Positions 54,230-62,962 of a stretch of DNA of 64,000 bases are shown here, one piece after another (the stretch's first letter is position 1; each line of letters starts with the position of its first letter). This DNA comes from an uncultured Cytophagales bacterium (GTDB lineage: Bacteria; Bacteroidota; Bacteroidia; Cytophagales; Thermoflexibacteraceae). The position numbers were made by a program, and so were the translations under genes. The DNA is taken from NCBI GenBank assembly GCA_938039675.1, contig CALHUI010000014.1, positions 186,001 to 250,000 on the forward strand, given 5' to 3'. The notes below the pieces were generated by a model. That model made no database searches, was not told where the DNA came from, and was given only the letters and a program-made list of their open reading frames with translations.

Positions 54230-55104
54230 TTAAATCCATGACCGGCTACGGTGCCATACAAACCGACAACGACCAACACAGCCTGACAGTAGAAGTTAAA
54301 TCGCTGAATTCCAAAAGTTTAGACCTTTTTACAAAAATCGGCCACATTTTTTCCGATAAAGAAATTGAGATTCGCAACTACATCGCTCAACAGTTGGAGC
54401 GCGGGAAAATCAGTGTGGTGGTTAATTACATACGCAAAACCGAGGCTGAAGGGCGTGTCAAAATCAACCGTTTGCTGGTAGCACAATACTATCACGACCT
54501 GAAAGAAACGGCCAAGCTGCTGGAAGCAGACAGTTCCGATTTACTGCGGTTGGCGCTCGCCATGCCCGATGCCTACGAACAGGCCAACCCCGCACCTGCT
54601 TCCGAAAGCGAATGGCAAGCGGTTTGGGAAGGTATCAGCCAAGCAACCGCCCTGTGCGATGCCTTCCGCACAAAGGAAGGAAAGGTGCTAGAAGAGATGC
54701 TGAAAGGCAGTATAGCGGCCATTCGCAGCCAGTTGGCAGCCATTGATGCGAAAGACCCGAAGCGAATGGCACACATCCGCGAAAAAATCAGGCAACAGGT
54801 CAGCGAACTGATTGAGAAAAAGGCGTTTGATGAAAACCGCTTTGAGCAGGAATTGCTTTTTTATGCCGAAAAATTGGACATCGCCGAGGAAAAAGTGCGC
54901 TTAAAAAGCCATCTGGATTATTTCTTGGAGGTGATGGAGGAGCCCATTTCCAACGGCAAAAAACTCAATTTTATCGCACAAGAAATGGGACGGGAAATCA
55001 ACACTATTGGTTCTAAGGCAAACGACGCAGCTTTACAACGGTTAGTGGTTGCGATGAAAGAAGAACTCGAGAAAATTAAAGAGCAACTCAACAATGTGCT
55101 TTAA
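54226..55104 (+). CDS. YicC family endoribonuclease-like protein
   Basis: 292 residues from ATG 54226 (MIKSMTGYGAIQTDN, the typical YicC start; the longer frame from 54184 only adds residues coded in the phosphatase gene). C-terminal half has EQELLFYAEKLDIAEEKVRL and ends ISNGKKLNFIAQEMGREINT with ANDAALQRLVV, both hallmarks. YicC proteins act as RNases in RNA turnover. It is coupled to the upstream gene by a 4-nt overlap and to the next by an 11-nt overlap. Confidence 0.95.
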   Translation: MIKSMTGYGAIQTDNDQHSLTVEVKSLNSKSLDLFTKIGHIFSDKEIEIRNYIAQQLERGKISVVVNYIRKTEAEGRVKINRLLVAQYYHDLKETAKLLEADSSDLLRLALAMPDAYEQANPAPASESEWQAVWEGISQATALCDAFRTKEGKVLEEMLKGSIAAIRSQLAAIDAKDPKRMAHIREKIRQQVSELIEKKAFDENRFEQELLFYAEKLDIAEEKVRLKSHLDYFLEVMEEPISNGKKLNFIAQEMGREINTIGSKANDAALQRLVVAMKEELEKIKEQLNNVL

Positions 55105-55885
55105 GCCGTTTGCTGCCTTTGCGGCAGTTGTTTTACTGCCCATCGTAGTGATACAGGCACAGCCCAATCTGCCTTTGGTACGCAGTTGGGCTGAAATGCC
55201 CATATTTTTTGCCACCGCCAACGCCGAACATTACCAAAAAAGCGGTAGTTTTTTATACGCACAGATGCAACAGGCTCTTAACCAAAAGGGGTTTTCGGCG
55301 GTGTTGGGTTATGAACAACGTCTGACACGCCACTGGTTTGCCGGCATCAGTGTCATTCCTTCGTTGCCGGGCAACGACTTGAACCAATTTTCATACAGCC
55401 TGAACGGCAGCCACACGGGTCAAATCGGTAAATGGCAGTTGCTGAAACAGGCCTCTTATACTTTGCAAAGCGACCTTGTCCGCCTGATAGGTGCTCCCTC
55501 CCGAAGGGATTACTACCATGTTTTCGGGCTGACGGCAGGTATTGCACGCAATTTTTCGATAGGTACGCAATCCATCCTTCGCCCTGTTCTCAGCTATCAG
55601 GCCAACATTTTCCTACGCAGCGACATCTATCTGCGTACTATTGACCGAACGCGGGCACAAGCCGAATTGGCGTGGTTTCCGAAAGAAAATTACAGCATAG
55701 GAGTATTTTTTGCACAAAGCACGGAGTATTTCATTGCGCTCGGGCGCTTTGATGCCAACGGCAACGTGATAGAACCCGAACGGCGGCTCAACCTGAATAC
55801 AGCCCTTATAGGTTTGCGGCTGCATTTGCTGCTCAACCTGCAACAAGTGGAAAACCGCAAACAGATGCGTATGCTACTCTATTGA
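55094..55885 (+). CDS. Secreted outer-membrane beta-barrel-like protein
   Basis: 263 residues; signal peptide about 1-22 (ending VIQAQ). The rest shows alternating hydrophobic/polar strands with many Tyr and aromatic girdle residues (HVFGLTAGIARNFSIGTQSI, FLRSDIYLRT), a likely small outer-membrane barrel. No family recognised. The ATG overlaps yicC by 11 nt, and the 3' end overlaps the convergent dinB gene by 12 nt. Confidence 0.6.
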   Translation: MCFKPFAAFAAVVLLPIVVIQAQPNLPLVRSWAEMPIFFATANAEHYQKSGSFLYAQMQQALNQKGFSAVLGYEQRLTRHWFAGISVIPSLPGNDLNQFSYSLNGSHTGQIGKWQLLKQASYTLQSDLVRLIGAPSRRDYYHVFGLTAGIARNFSIGTQSILRPVLSYQANIFLRSDIYLRTIDRTRAQAELAWFPKENYSIGVFFAQSTEYFIALGRFDANGNVIEPERRLNLNTALIGLRLHLLLNLQQVENRKQMRMLLY

Positions 55886-57084
55886 TGAATCTTCATCCGA
55901 AACCTGAAAGAAGTTGGGCATGCTGCTTTCGGGAGTTTGGCGCATCCAGCCCGAAGCACGATTAACCGCCGCCTGCCCGTGCTTCTCTTTGATGCGGTCA
56001 AGCGCCGCATACAGTTTGCTGTTCTTGATATTGTCCTCAAACCAATTGGTTTGCAGGTTGCTTTCCATCAAGTTGCTAAACCGCAAGCCAATCAGCCGAA
56101 GGGGTTTACCGTTGTACAACTGCCGGAACAGTTGTGTGGCAACCGTCATCAGGCGAAAATCATCGGTTGTGTAGGGAATAGTTAACTGCTTGGTGTGCAT
56201 ATCAAAGCCCATGTAACGAATTTTGACCGCTACACAGCCTGTCATCAGTTTTGCCCACCGCAGTTCGAAGGCCAGTTTTTCTGCCATGCCCTTCAACATC
56301 GTATCTATCAGCCGCAGGTCAGTATGGTCTTTCTCAAAAGTGTGTTCTTTGGAAATGGATTTGTGCTCGTCGTAGGCGGCCACTTGGCTGTGGCAAATGC
56401 CGTTGGCACGCTCCCAAACAGATTGCCCATGTTTACCCAAGAATTGCTGCGAGTGTTCGGGGGCTGCCTGCTGGATGTCGTGCAGGTAGTAATACCCCAT
56501 CTTGCGCAGTTGCTCGCCTATTTTTCCACCCAAAAAAGGCAGTTTGTCTATCGGCAGCCGAGCAAGGAAACTCTTTTCATCGCCCGCAGGAATAAATTTT
56601 TCGCCGTTAGGTTTTGCCTGTCCGGTGGCAACTTTTGCCACAGTTTTGCTTTTTGCCATGCCGCAGGAAATTGGCAGACCCATTCGCGGATAATGCGCTG
56701 CGTCCATTCCACGGGGTGGAAAAATCGCTCCATGCCGCTCAAATCGAGGTAAAACTCGTCAATGGAAGCCTGTTCAAAAGCGGGGGCTTCGGCAGCAATA
56801 ATATCTCGCACCATGCGCGAGTAATGGCTGTAATCGCTCATACTGCCGCAGACAAAGATACCTTGCGGGCAAAGGCGGTAAGCCTGCACTCCGGGCATTG
56901 CCGAGTGTACGCCGTATTGCTGGGCTTCGTAGCTGCACGAAGAAACTACACCGCGCTCCTCCTTGCTGCCAATGATAACGGGCTTCCCTATAAGTGCAGG
57001 ATTTTTCAGCCGCTCAACCGACACGAAAAAGGATTCCAAATCAAAATGGGCAATGCAGCGGGAGGTATGATGCGTGTCTGTCAT
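55874..57084 (-). pseudogene. dinB: DNA polymerase IV gene broken by a frameshift
   Basis: Y-family polymerase of about 400 residues split into two frames. The N-terminal part (from ATG 57084) has the catalytic IAHFDLESFFVSVERL, SSCSYEAQQYGV and SIDEFYLDLSG motifs. The C-terminal part has GLPISCGMAKSKTVAKVATG and the little-finger domain to SDEDSSIE. The frames meet near 56680-56690 (CGCGAATGGGTCTG on the minus strand); one extra G in the GGG run would restore REWGLPISCG. Without it, the first frame runs to a stop at 56548. Both parts are otherwise intact, so this may be a very recent mutation or an assembly error. Confidence 0.85.
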
Positions 57085-57947
57085 TTTTTCCAGATGAGTG
57101 CATAGTATTCTTTGCCAAACAGTCGGAAGTACCATCGCGGACTGATGCGGTCGTGAAAAGGAAAAACATCATCAAAGATGTGTTTCTGGGTGCGGTGTGC
57201 CCGAATAGCCTGTAATTTCTGCTCGCCCTGTTGGCTGACATGGATGCCAAAATCGGGGGGCGGAAGTCTTTTGGCAGGGTCTTGCGGATAATTTCGTTTG
57301 AAAGTTTGCGAAATAGTCATCGCAAGTTCAATCATGCCGTCGGTCAGCGTAGGGCAGTACAGTTGCTGTACGGGAAAGTTTGCAGAGTCGGCTTGCTGTC
57401 GGCACAACTCCAGCACCCATTGGCCTGTATGCAGGTGGTCGGGGTGGCCATACAGCCCCACTTTGTCATCAAAAGAAATAATGACCTCCGGCCGATAGCG
57501 TTTAATTGCAGCCAGCAGGGCAGCTTTTACCGTATCGGGCGAAGTGTTTTTCAAACCGCTATCGGGGAATCCCAGCATTTCGAGCTGCCGAAAGCCAAGA
57601 ATTCCCCCTGCCTGTTGCAGTTCTTTGGTGCGGGTTTCTGCCAATTTTTCTTTGGGAACAAGTCCGCCCGTTTTGCCTGCCTCACCGGCGGTGAGGTAAA
57701 CGCCTACTATCTGCAAATTGCGTTGTTGCTTCATTTGGGCAAGCGTTCCGGCAATGGCTATTTCATCATCGGGATGCGCAAATATAATCATAACCGTGCG
57801 TGTCGCATCGGGTAAGGGAAATGCCTGATAAATGGGTACGGGCTGCCGATGCTTTTGCAACTGATAGCGAAAATACAGCACAAAAAAACTCAGCAATGCC
57901 GCCACCGACAGCAGGAGTATAACAATGACTTTCAGAAACATCCGCAT
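57081..57947 (-). CDS. PIG-L family N-acetylglucosamine-type deacetylase
   Basis: 288 residues from ATG 57947 (a TTG at 57974 is less likely). One N-terminal transmembrane helix (about 3-24) anchors it, then the zinc-dependent fold: IIFAHPDDEIAIAG with the A-H-P-D-D site at about 63-67 and GHPDHLHTGQW with the further His. PIG-L enzymes remove N-acetyl groups from GlcNAc-containing glycolipids or antibiotics; the substrate here is unknown. Its stop overlaps the dinB start as ATGA, a translational coupling. Confidence 0.85.
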   Translation of the reverse strand: MRMFLKVIVILLLSVAALLSFFVLYFRYQLQKHRQPVPIYQAFPLPDATRTVMIIFAHPDDEIAIAGTLAQMKQQRNLQIVGVYLTAGEAGKTGGLVPKEKLAETRTKELQQAGGILGFRQLEMLGFPDSGLKNTSPDTVKAALLAAIKRYRPEVIISFDDKVGLYGHPDHLHTGQWVLELCRQQADSANFPVQQLYCPTLTDGMIELAMTISQTFKRNYPQDPAKRLPPPDFGIHVSQQGEQKLQAIRAHRTQKHIFDDVFPFHDRISPRWYFRLFGKEYYALIWKK

Positions 57948-57961
57948 ATGGCCATAAAAAG

Positions 57962-57998
57962 AAAACTCTGCCAAAATTCGGGACTTTGACAGAGTTTT
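57962..57998 (-). terminator. Hairpin terminator after pdhB
   Basis: AAAACTCTG (57962-57970) and CAGAGTTTT (57990-57998) make a 9-bp stem with a 19-nt loop and T-rich ends on both strands. It lies 27 nt downstream of the pdhB stop and 15 nt upstream of the deacetylase gene. Confidence 0.65.
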
Positions 57999-58025
57999 TA
58001 TGAGCAGGCTACATGCTTTTATGCC

Positions 58026-59006
58026 TTAGTTACGGTATAAAACCGATTTGATGGCTTGCATAGTGCGCTTCACGTTGGGCAATACGGCTTCTATCAATGT
58101 TGGAGCATAGTTCAGAGGCACGTCCATAGAGTTTACGCGCAGCACGGGGGCATCCAAATAGTCAAACGCCATGCGCTGCACCTGAAAACCTACGTCAGTA
58201 GAAATAGATGCCAGCGGCCATGCTTCTTCTATAATCACCAATCGGTTGGTTTTTTTTACCGAGTTCACTACGGCGGCATAGTCAATCGGGCGAACGGTGC
58301 GCAGGTCAATCACTTCTGCACTGATACCTTCTTTGGCCGCTTCGTCGGCGGCATTGAGGGCTACTTTCATCATTTTACCGAATGAAACAAGGGTAACATC
58401 GGTGCCTTCACGCACTGTTTTGGCTTGCCCAATCGGAATCAGATACTCACTTTCAGGCACTTCACCTTTATCGCTGTACATAAGTTCCGACTCCATGAAT
58501 ATTACGGGGTCATCATCGCGAATGGCTGATTTGAGCAACCCTTTGGCATCATAAGGGTTAGACGGAACAACTACTTTCAGTCCCGGTGTGTTGGCATACC
58601 AGTTTTCAAAGTTTTGGGAGTGCTGTGCGCCCAGTTGCCCTGCATTACCCGTAGGCCCCCTGAAAACGATGGGACAGCCGTATTGCCCAGCCGACATGGG
58701 CAAAATTTTAGCTGCAGAGTTCACTACTTGGTCAATTGCTACCAGCGAAAAGTTGAAAGTCATAAACTCTATGATGGGTCGCAAGCCGTTGATAGCTGCA
58801 CCTACGCCAATACCTGCAAATCCAAGCTCGGAGATAGGGGTATCTATCACTCGTTCAGGTCCGAACTCATCGAGCATGCCTTGACTTACTTTATATGCGC
58901 CATTGTATTCGGCCACTTCTTCACCCATAAGAAATACGCGCGGGTCGCGGCGCATCTCTTCCGACATCGCTTCCCTGAGCGCTTCTCTGAACTGAATTAC
59001 TCTCAT
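58026..59006 (-). CDS. pdhB: Pyruvate dehydrogenase E1 component, beta subunit
   Basis: 326 residues. The TPP-dependent E1 of the pyruvate dehydrogenase complex, which converts pyruvate to acetyl-CoA with E2 and E3. It starts MRVIQFREALREAMSEEMRR, has FLMGEEVAEYNGAYKVSQGM (TPP-binding Glu), FRGPTGNAGQLGAQHSQ and the C-terminal DAPVLRVNSMDVPLNYAPTL. Similar enzymes for branched-chain 2-oxo acids exist, but this pattern is typical of pyruvate. The alpha-subunit gene is not next to it. A terminator follows. The 166-nt gap upstream shows no gene. Confidence 0.92.
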   Translation of the reverse strand: MRVIQFREALREAMSEEMRRDPRVFLMGEEVAEYNGAYKVSQGMLDEFGPERVIDTPISELGFAGIGVGAAINGLRPIIEFMTFNFSLVAIDQVVNSAAKILPMSAGQYGCPIVFRGPTGNAGQLGAQHSQNFENWYANTPGLKVVVPSNPYDAKGLLKSAIRDDDPVIFMESELMYSDKGEVPESEYLIPIGQAKTVREGTDVTLVSFGKMMKVALNAADEAAKEGISAEVIDLRTVRPIDYAAVVNSVKKTNRLVIIEEAWPLASISTDVGFQVQRMAFDYLDAPVLRVNSMDVPLNYAPTLIEAVLPNVKRTMQAIKSVLYRN

Positions 59007-59172
59007 TGGTGTTTATGATTTGTGATTAAACAAATAAATTTTTATACTTACGGCTAAAACAAACAACAAACTTCGACAGCTAATCTTTACCTGTATCATT
59101 ATTGAATCTAACCGCAATTTAACAGGTATTTTGATTTGGTGTTTCTCGGATTTACGCTAATATTGAATAAGT

Positions 59173-59391
59173 ATGAAAAGCCTGAGATTTTTCTGGGAGC
59201 AGCAGTTGTTCGGCGTTTGTTCGTATATAGGTGAGCGATTCGGTATTTCCATCAGCTGCATCCGCCTGTATTTCATCTACTTGTCTTTTCTAACGTTTGG
59301 CTCGCCCATATTTGTTTATCTGGTGATGGCATTTTGGTTGAATGTACGTCGGTATGTGCGCCAATATGTCAATCCGCTGAGGGGCGTTTAG
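59173..59391 (+). CDS. Small PspC-domain membrane protein
   Basis: 72 residues. GVCSYIGERFGISISCIRLY and LTFGSPIFVYLVMAFWLNVR fit the PspC domain: a conserved start, then one or two hydrophobic helices (about 13-30 and 38-58). PspC proteins sense envelope stress with PspA or toxin-antitoxin-like roles in others. Here there is only the core domain. It overlaps the convergent GT2 gene by 4 nt. Role inferred only from the domain. Confidence 0.85.
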   Translation: MKSLRFFWEQQLFGVCSYIGERFGISISCIRLYFIYLSFLTFGSPIFVYLVMAFWLNVRRYVRQYVNPLRGV

Positions 59392-60425
59392 CCAGCCTGC
59401 AAATCGCTGAACCGCCGAATGCCTTTGACAAAATAAGCCCACACAATGCTGCCCTTCCATCGTTCGGGATGTTGGAAGGCTATAGCATTGTGTTGTGCAT
59501 ATGCCCGTTTTTCTTTTAACCGAACGATGTTGGCATACAGATAAAAATGGGAGCGTAGCACCGCCCACAAATGTTTCCATTCACCTTGCAGAAAGAATCG
59601 GACACCTGCAATGCCATCTAAACACATCCGCACAAACAGATTCACCCATAAATGTTTAGGATTCTCATTCTTAATCAGTGCTACTAAACTGTTGCGAAAG
59701 TTCAGGTACGTTTTACGGGGATTTTGGTAAGCAAGCGTGCCACCACCCAAATGGTAAACTGTACTTTCGGAGCAAAAGAGCACACTGTATCCTGCATTTT
59801 TGGCGCGCCAGCACAGGTCTATCTCTTCCATATGGGCAAATAAGTCGCCGTCAAATCCGCCGAGGCTGTGGAAAAGGTCGGCACGAACAAGCATACATGC
59901 ACCGCTTGCCCAGAAAACGGACTTTGTACCATTGTATTGCCCCTCATCTTTTTCAGTGGTATGGAACAGCCTTCCCCGACAAAAAGGATAGCCAAGTATA
60001 TCTATCATGCCGCCCGCTGCACCGGCATATTCAAAGTACTGCGGTTCGCGTTTGGAAAGGATTTTAGGCTGACAAGCAAAAACCTGCGGGTTGCCGGCGA
60101 TAGTAGCAAGCAATGGCTCTAACCAATGCGGAGTTACTTCTACATCGGAGTTTAGTAAAAGATAGTAATCTGCCTTTACTTGCCGCAAAGCCAAGTTATA
60201 ACCTTGTGCAAAGCCACTATTATGCTGCAAATCAATAAGCTCCACAGAGGGAAAATTGCTGCGGAGCAATTGCAGCGAACAGTCGGTAGAACCATTATCT
60301 GCTACAATAATCCGTACCTGCGGCGGGGTGTTTTGCAATACAGAGGGTAAATATTGGGGCAAAAGGGTAGCACCATTATAATTGAGAATGACAATGGCGA
60401 CCGAGGGTATTTTTGGTTGTTCCAT
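59388..60425 (-). CDS. GT2 family glycosyltransferase
   Basis: 345 residues. GT-A fold: IVILNYNGATLLPQYLPSVL, IVADNGSTDCSLQLL (nucleotide-binding) and YYLLLNSDVEVTPHWLEPLL with the D-x-D-type metal site SDVEV. Then CMLVRADLFHSLGGFDGDLF and the E-E-I-D-L-C-W-R catalytic-type motif, then about 120 residues of C-terminal helices with FRNSLVALIKNENPKHLWV. This pattern is like rhamnosyl- or similar transferases. It shares a direction with ybaB (21-nt gap). Confidence 0.88.
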   Translation of the reverse strand: MEQPKIPSVAIVILNYNGATLLPQYLPSVLQNTPPQVRIIVADNGSTDCSLQLLRSNFPSVELIDLQHNSGFAQGYNLALRQVKADYYLLLNSDVEVTPHWLEPLLATIAGNPQVFACQPKILSKREPQYFEYAGAAGGMIDILGYPFCRGRLFHTTEKDEGQYNGTKSVFWASGACMLVRADLFHSLGGFDGDLFAHMEEIDLCWRAKNAGYSVLFCSESTVYHLGGGTLAYQNPRKTYLNFRNSLVALIKNENPKHLWVNLFVRMCLDGIAGVRFFLQGEWKHLWAVLRSHFYLYANIVRLKEKRAYAQHNAIAFQHPERWKGSIVWAYFVKGIRRFSDLQAG

Positions 60426-60446
60426 TTCTGACAGTTGTACCTGAGA

Positions 60447-60782
60447 CTATCGCATCAGGCTGCCTAAGTCTAAGCCCGGAATATTAGGAATGAATCCCTC
60501 AGTTTGTTTTCTCAAATACTCTTTTGCCTGTTCTTCGGCATTTTCCAGTGCCTTGTTAGCTGCCGCCACAATTAGGTCTTGTAGAATATCGGCATCTTCG
60601 GGCTTCAAAAGGTCTTTTTCAATCCGCACAGAAAGCAATTGCTTTTTGCCGTTGGCCTTAGCAGTTACCATGCCACCGCCTGATTCGCCTTCGGCTACAA
60701 TATTTCCTAATTCTTCCTGAGCTTCTGCCATTTTGCTCTGCATTTCTTTTACCTTGCCGAGCATTTTCATCATATCAAACAT
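60447..60782 (-). CDS. YbaB/EbfC family DNA-binding protein
   Basis: 111 residues. Nucleoid-associated dimer that binds DNA. FDMMKMLGKVKEMQSKMAEA at the start, GMVTAKANGKKQLLSVRIE and the DLIVAAANKALENAEEQAK helix are the family signature. Length is normal. Its usual neighbours (dnaX, recR) are absent. A -7 box is 24 nt upstream. Confidence 0.95.
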   Translation of the reverse strand: MFDMMKMLGKVKEMQSKMAEAQEELGNIVAEGESGGGMVTAKANGKKQLLSVRIEKDLLKPEDADILQDLIVAAANKALENAEEQAKEYLRKQTEGFIPNIPGLDLGSLMR

Positions 60783-60805
60783 TGCAAACTTTGTGTTAAT
60801 TTTAG

Positions 60806-60813
60806 CAAAGTTA
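60806..60813 (-). promoter_or_regulatory. -7 promoter element for the ybaB gene
   Basis: Minus-strand TAACTTTG matches TAnnTTTG, 23 nt from the start codon at 60782. No clear -33 TTG at 19 nt. Confidence 0.5.
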
Positions 60814-60844
60814 CGCCAATCAGGCGGAATTGTCAGCAGCGGCT

Positions 60845-61954
60845 ATGCTTACATCAGACGAGCGTTTATACTATTTGCGGCAGTTACTGCTCCCCCAAAT
60901 TGGTGAGGCAGGACAACAGCGACTGCGCAATGCACAGGTATTGGTTATTGGCGCAGGTGGTTTGGGATGCCCCGTGCTGCTCTACCTTGCAGCGGCAGGT
61001 ATCGGGCACTTGGGCATTGTCGATGGCGACACCGTAGCGGCTCACAACCTCCATCGGCAGATACTCTATTGCTACACCGACGTAGGGCAGCACAAGGCAA
61101 CTGTTGCTGCTGCTTTGCTGCGCAAACGGAATCCGTTTATCCAAATCAGTGTTTTTGCAGAGTTTCTCACTCCCGAAAATGCGGCAAGCATTGTATCGGG
61201 CTATGACCTCGTCGTGGATTGCACCGACCGATTCGAAGCCCGTTATCTGATTAATGATGTGTGTACGGAACTGGGCAAACCTTTTGTTTACGGGGCTATC
61301 CACCGATTCGAGGGGCAGGTGAGCGTTTTCAACTTGTACGAAAACTCGCCGACATACAGATGCCTGTTTCCTACGCCTCCTGCCGAAGGGGATATTCAAA
61401 ACTGCGCAGAGGCAGGCGTAATGGGTACTACTGCAGGGCTGCTTGGTCTTTATCAAGCAAATGAAGCTATCAAAATTATCGCACAAACAGGCAATCCGTT
61501 AGACGGGCGCTTGCTCGTTGTTGATTTACTGAACAACCGTGAGCATGTTTTTTTGATAAAGTTGCAAACTAACAAGCAAAAAATACGTATGGAAAAGTAT
61601 ACTACTGATTGTCAAACTATTGCAAAATCTGCCATGCGAACTATCAGCCCGCAAGAATTGTATCAGCAATTAAGCAAAGGTGCTGCTTATTTTCTGCTTG
61701 ACGTACGCGAGCCAGAGGAATTTGCCATTTGCCACATTGCAAATTCGGTATTGATACCTATGCACGAGATTCCGGTGCGCAGCCACGAACTGCCGCAAAA
61801 TATAGATACGGTGGTCATCTGTCATCACGGTGTGCGCAGCGCACATGTCATTAACTATCTGGAAGCTACAGGACATCAGGGCAAGCTCTATAATCTGGAA
61901 GGAGGAGTACATGCTTGGGCATTAGAAGTGGACAATACCATGCCGACGTATTGA
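60845..61954 (+). CDS. ThiF/MoeB-type adenylyltransferase fused to a rhodanese domain
   Basis: 369 residues from ATG 60845 (a TTG at 60830 is less likely). E1-like domain: GAGGLGCPVLLYLAAAGIGH (ATP site), NLHRQILY, CTDRFEARYLINDVC and YRCLFPTPP. The usual pair of C-x-x-C zinc motifs is not seen. A C-terminal rhodanese domain (about 270-369) has LLDVREPEEFAICHIANSVL and the catalytic Cys in VICHHGVRS. Such fusions adenylate and sulphurate a small ubiquitin-like carrier (MoaD, ThiS) for cofactor or tRNA thiolation. No such carrier gene is next to it, so the pathway is open. Confidence 0.9.
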   Translation: MLTSDERLYYLRQLLLPQIGEAGQQRLRNAQVLVIGAGGLGCPVLLYLAAAGIGHLGIVDGDTVAAHNLHRQILYCYTDVGQHKATVAAALLRKRNPFIQISVFAEFLTPENAASIVSGYDLVVDCTDRFEARYLINDVCTELGKPFVYGAIHRFEGQVSVFNLYENSPTYRCLFPTPPAEGDIQNCAEAGVMGTTAGLLGLYQANEAIKIIAQTGNPLDGRLLVVDLLNNREHVFLIKLQTNKQKIRMEKYTTDCQTIAKSAMRTISPQELYQQLSKGAAYFLLDVREPEEFAICHIANSVLIPMHEIPVRSHELPQNIDTVVICHHGVRSAHVINYLEATGHQGKLYNLEGGVHAWALEVDNTMPTY

Positions 61955-61964
61955 GTAGGCCAAT

Positions 61965-62002
61965 AAAAATCCTGTCGGACTTTTGCACGCGACAGGATTT
62001 TT
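61965..62002. terminator. Bidirectional terminator between convergent genes
   Basis: AAAAATCCTGTCG (61965-61977) and CGACAGGATTTTT (61990-62002) form a perfect 13-bp stem with a 12-nt loop; A- and T-runs on both sides let it serve the ThiF-type gene and the leftward FKBP gene. Confidence 0.9.
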
Positions 62003-62022
62003 TATTGCTACTTAACCTTATC

Positions 62023-62910
62023 TTACTTAGCAGGTGCAGGTTTTACTGAAACCAATTCTACCTCAAATCGCAAAATGCTGTTGGCAGGAATATCAGGAGA
62101 AGGAGAATGCGAGCCGTAAGCCAATGCCGAAGGCAGATAGAAAGTTGCTTTGCCGCCTTGCTTCATCAGCATAACGCCCTCATCAAATCCGGGAATCATC
62201 TGTCCTAAACCGCAATTAAACTTTAGCGGCTCACCGCGTCCGGGGTCTAATGAAGAGTCAAACTTTTTCTCCGTAGGCACAATTGAGCCTGTGTAGTGTG
62301 TTTGCACCTCATCCCCTTTTTTAGGTTGTGCGCCTGTACCTTCTTTGTCGATGGTGTAGTACAGACCCGATTCGGTGCGCCGTGCGTTGTTGATACCTTT
62401 GTCGGCAAGGAATTTTTTAATGGCTTCATCGTCTTTGCGCACCTGCTCTTCCTGACGCTTCTTCATCATAGCTTCCAGTGCCTGCTGGTTCATGATGTCC
62501 AAAATTTTCATATCAAAGCGAATATCGCTGCCTTTTTTCAAGAACGGAGGCACCATTTGGCCGTAGAGTGAGTCAATAGACTCATAAAACGACACGCTGT
62601 CGCCTTTCACCATTTCCTGTAAACCTTTGCCGATACGTCCCAGAGCAGGGTTGTTAGGCATAATAATCATAGGTTCGCCAATAGTGCGAGTGTTTTGAAG
62701 CAGGGTGTCTTTCCCTTCGGAAGTAGTGCCCCACATTTGGAAGTGCAGCGACATATATTCGCCGTCTTTGGCTTTTTCGCCTTTGTTATCAGTGTGCTTG
62801 GCGTAGCGCAAGCCGTTAGGCAAAGTTTGAATTTTACCGCCTTGGCCGCAACCTGTAAAAACAGCCAATGCAGCAATGACGAATGAAATGGAAACAAAAG
62901 ATTTGAACAT
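62023..62910 (-). CDS. Lipoprotein with two FKBP-type peptidyl-prolyl isomerase domains
   Basis: 295 residues from ATG 62910; the frame to 62991 only adds a poor N-terminus overlapping nrnA. Lipobox FTGC with Cys at about 21, so it is membrane-anchored and periplasmic. A first, divergent FKBP domain (about 25-140) lacks most active-site residues. A Lys/Glu-rich linker (about 145-180) precedes a canonical domain (about 185-290) with GDEVQTHYTG, DSSLDPGR and PGFDEGVMLMKQGGKATFYL. It speeds up proline isomerisation in secreted proteins. Similar lipoproteins (e.g. GldI-like) support gliding/T9SS in Bacteroidota, but a link here is not shown. Confidence 0.85.
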   Translation of the reverse strand: MFKSFVSISFVIAALAVFTGCGQGGKIQTLPNGLRYAKHTDNKGEKAKDGEYMSLHFQMWGTTSEGKDTLLQNTRTIGEPMIIMPNNPALGRIGKGLQEMVKGDSVSFYESIDSLYGQMVPPFLKKGSDIRFDMKILDIMNQQALEAMMKKRQEEQVRKDDEAIKKFLADKGINNARRTESGLYYTIDKEGTGAQPKKGDEVQTHYTGSIVPTEKKFDSSLDPGRGEPLKFNCGLGQMIPGFDEGVMLMKQGGKATFYLPSALAYGSHSPSPDIPANSILRFEVELVSVKPAPAK

Positions 62911-62952
62911 GAATAAAATAAATTGGTATTTAAAATGAATTTTTCTTGCGTG

Positions 62953-62960
62953 CAAAATTA
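62953..62960 (-). promoter_or_regulatory. -7 promoter element for the FKBP lipoprotein gene
   Basis: Minus-strand TAATTTTG matches TAnnTTTG, in the short gap after the nrnA stop, 42 nt before ATG 62910. A TTG at 62977-62979 is too close (16 nt) to be an ideal -33. Confidence 0.45.
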
Positions 62961-62962
62961 GC

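Noticed and set aside
56670-56700. Programmed frameshift as an explanation for dinB
   Set aside because: No slippery heptamer or downstream structure is visible; dinB is not known for programmed shifts. Mutation or sequence error is simpler.
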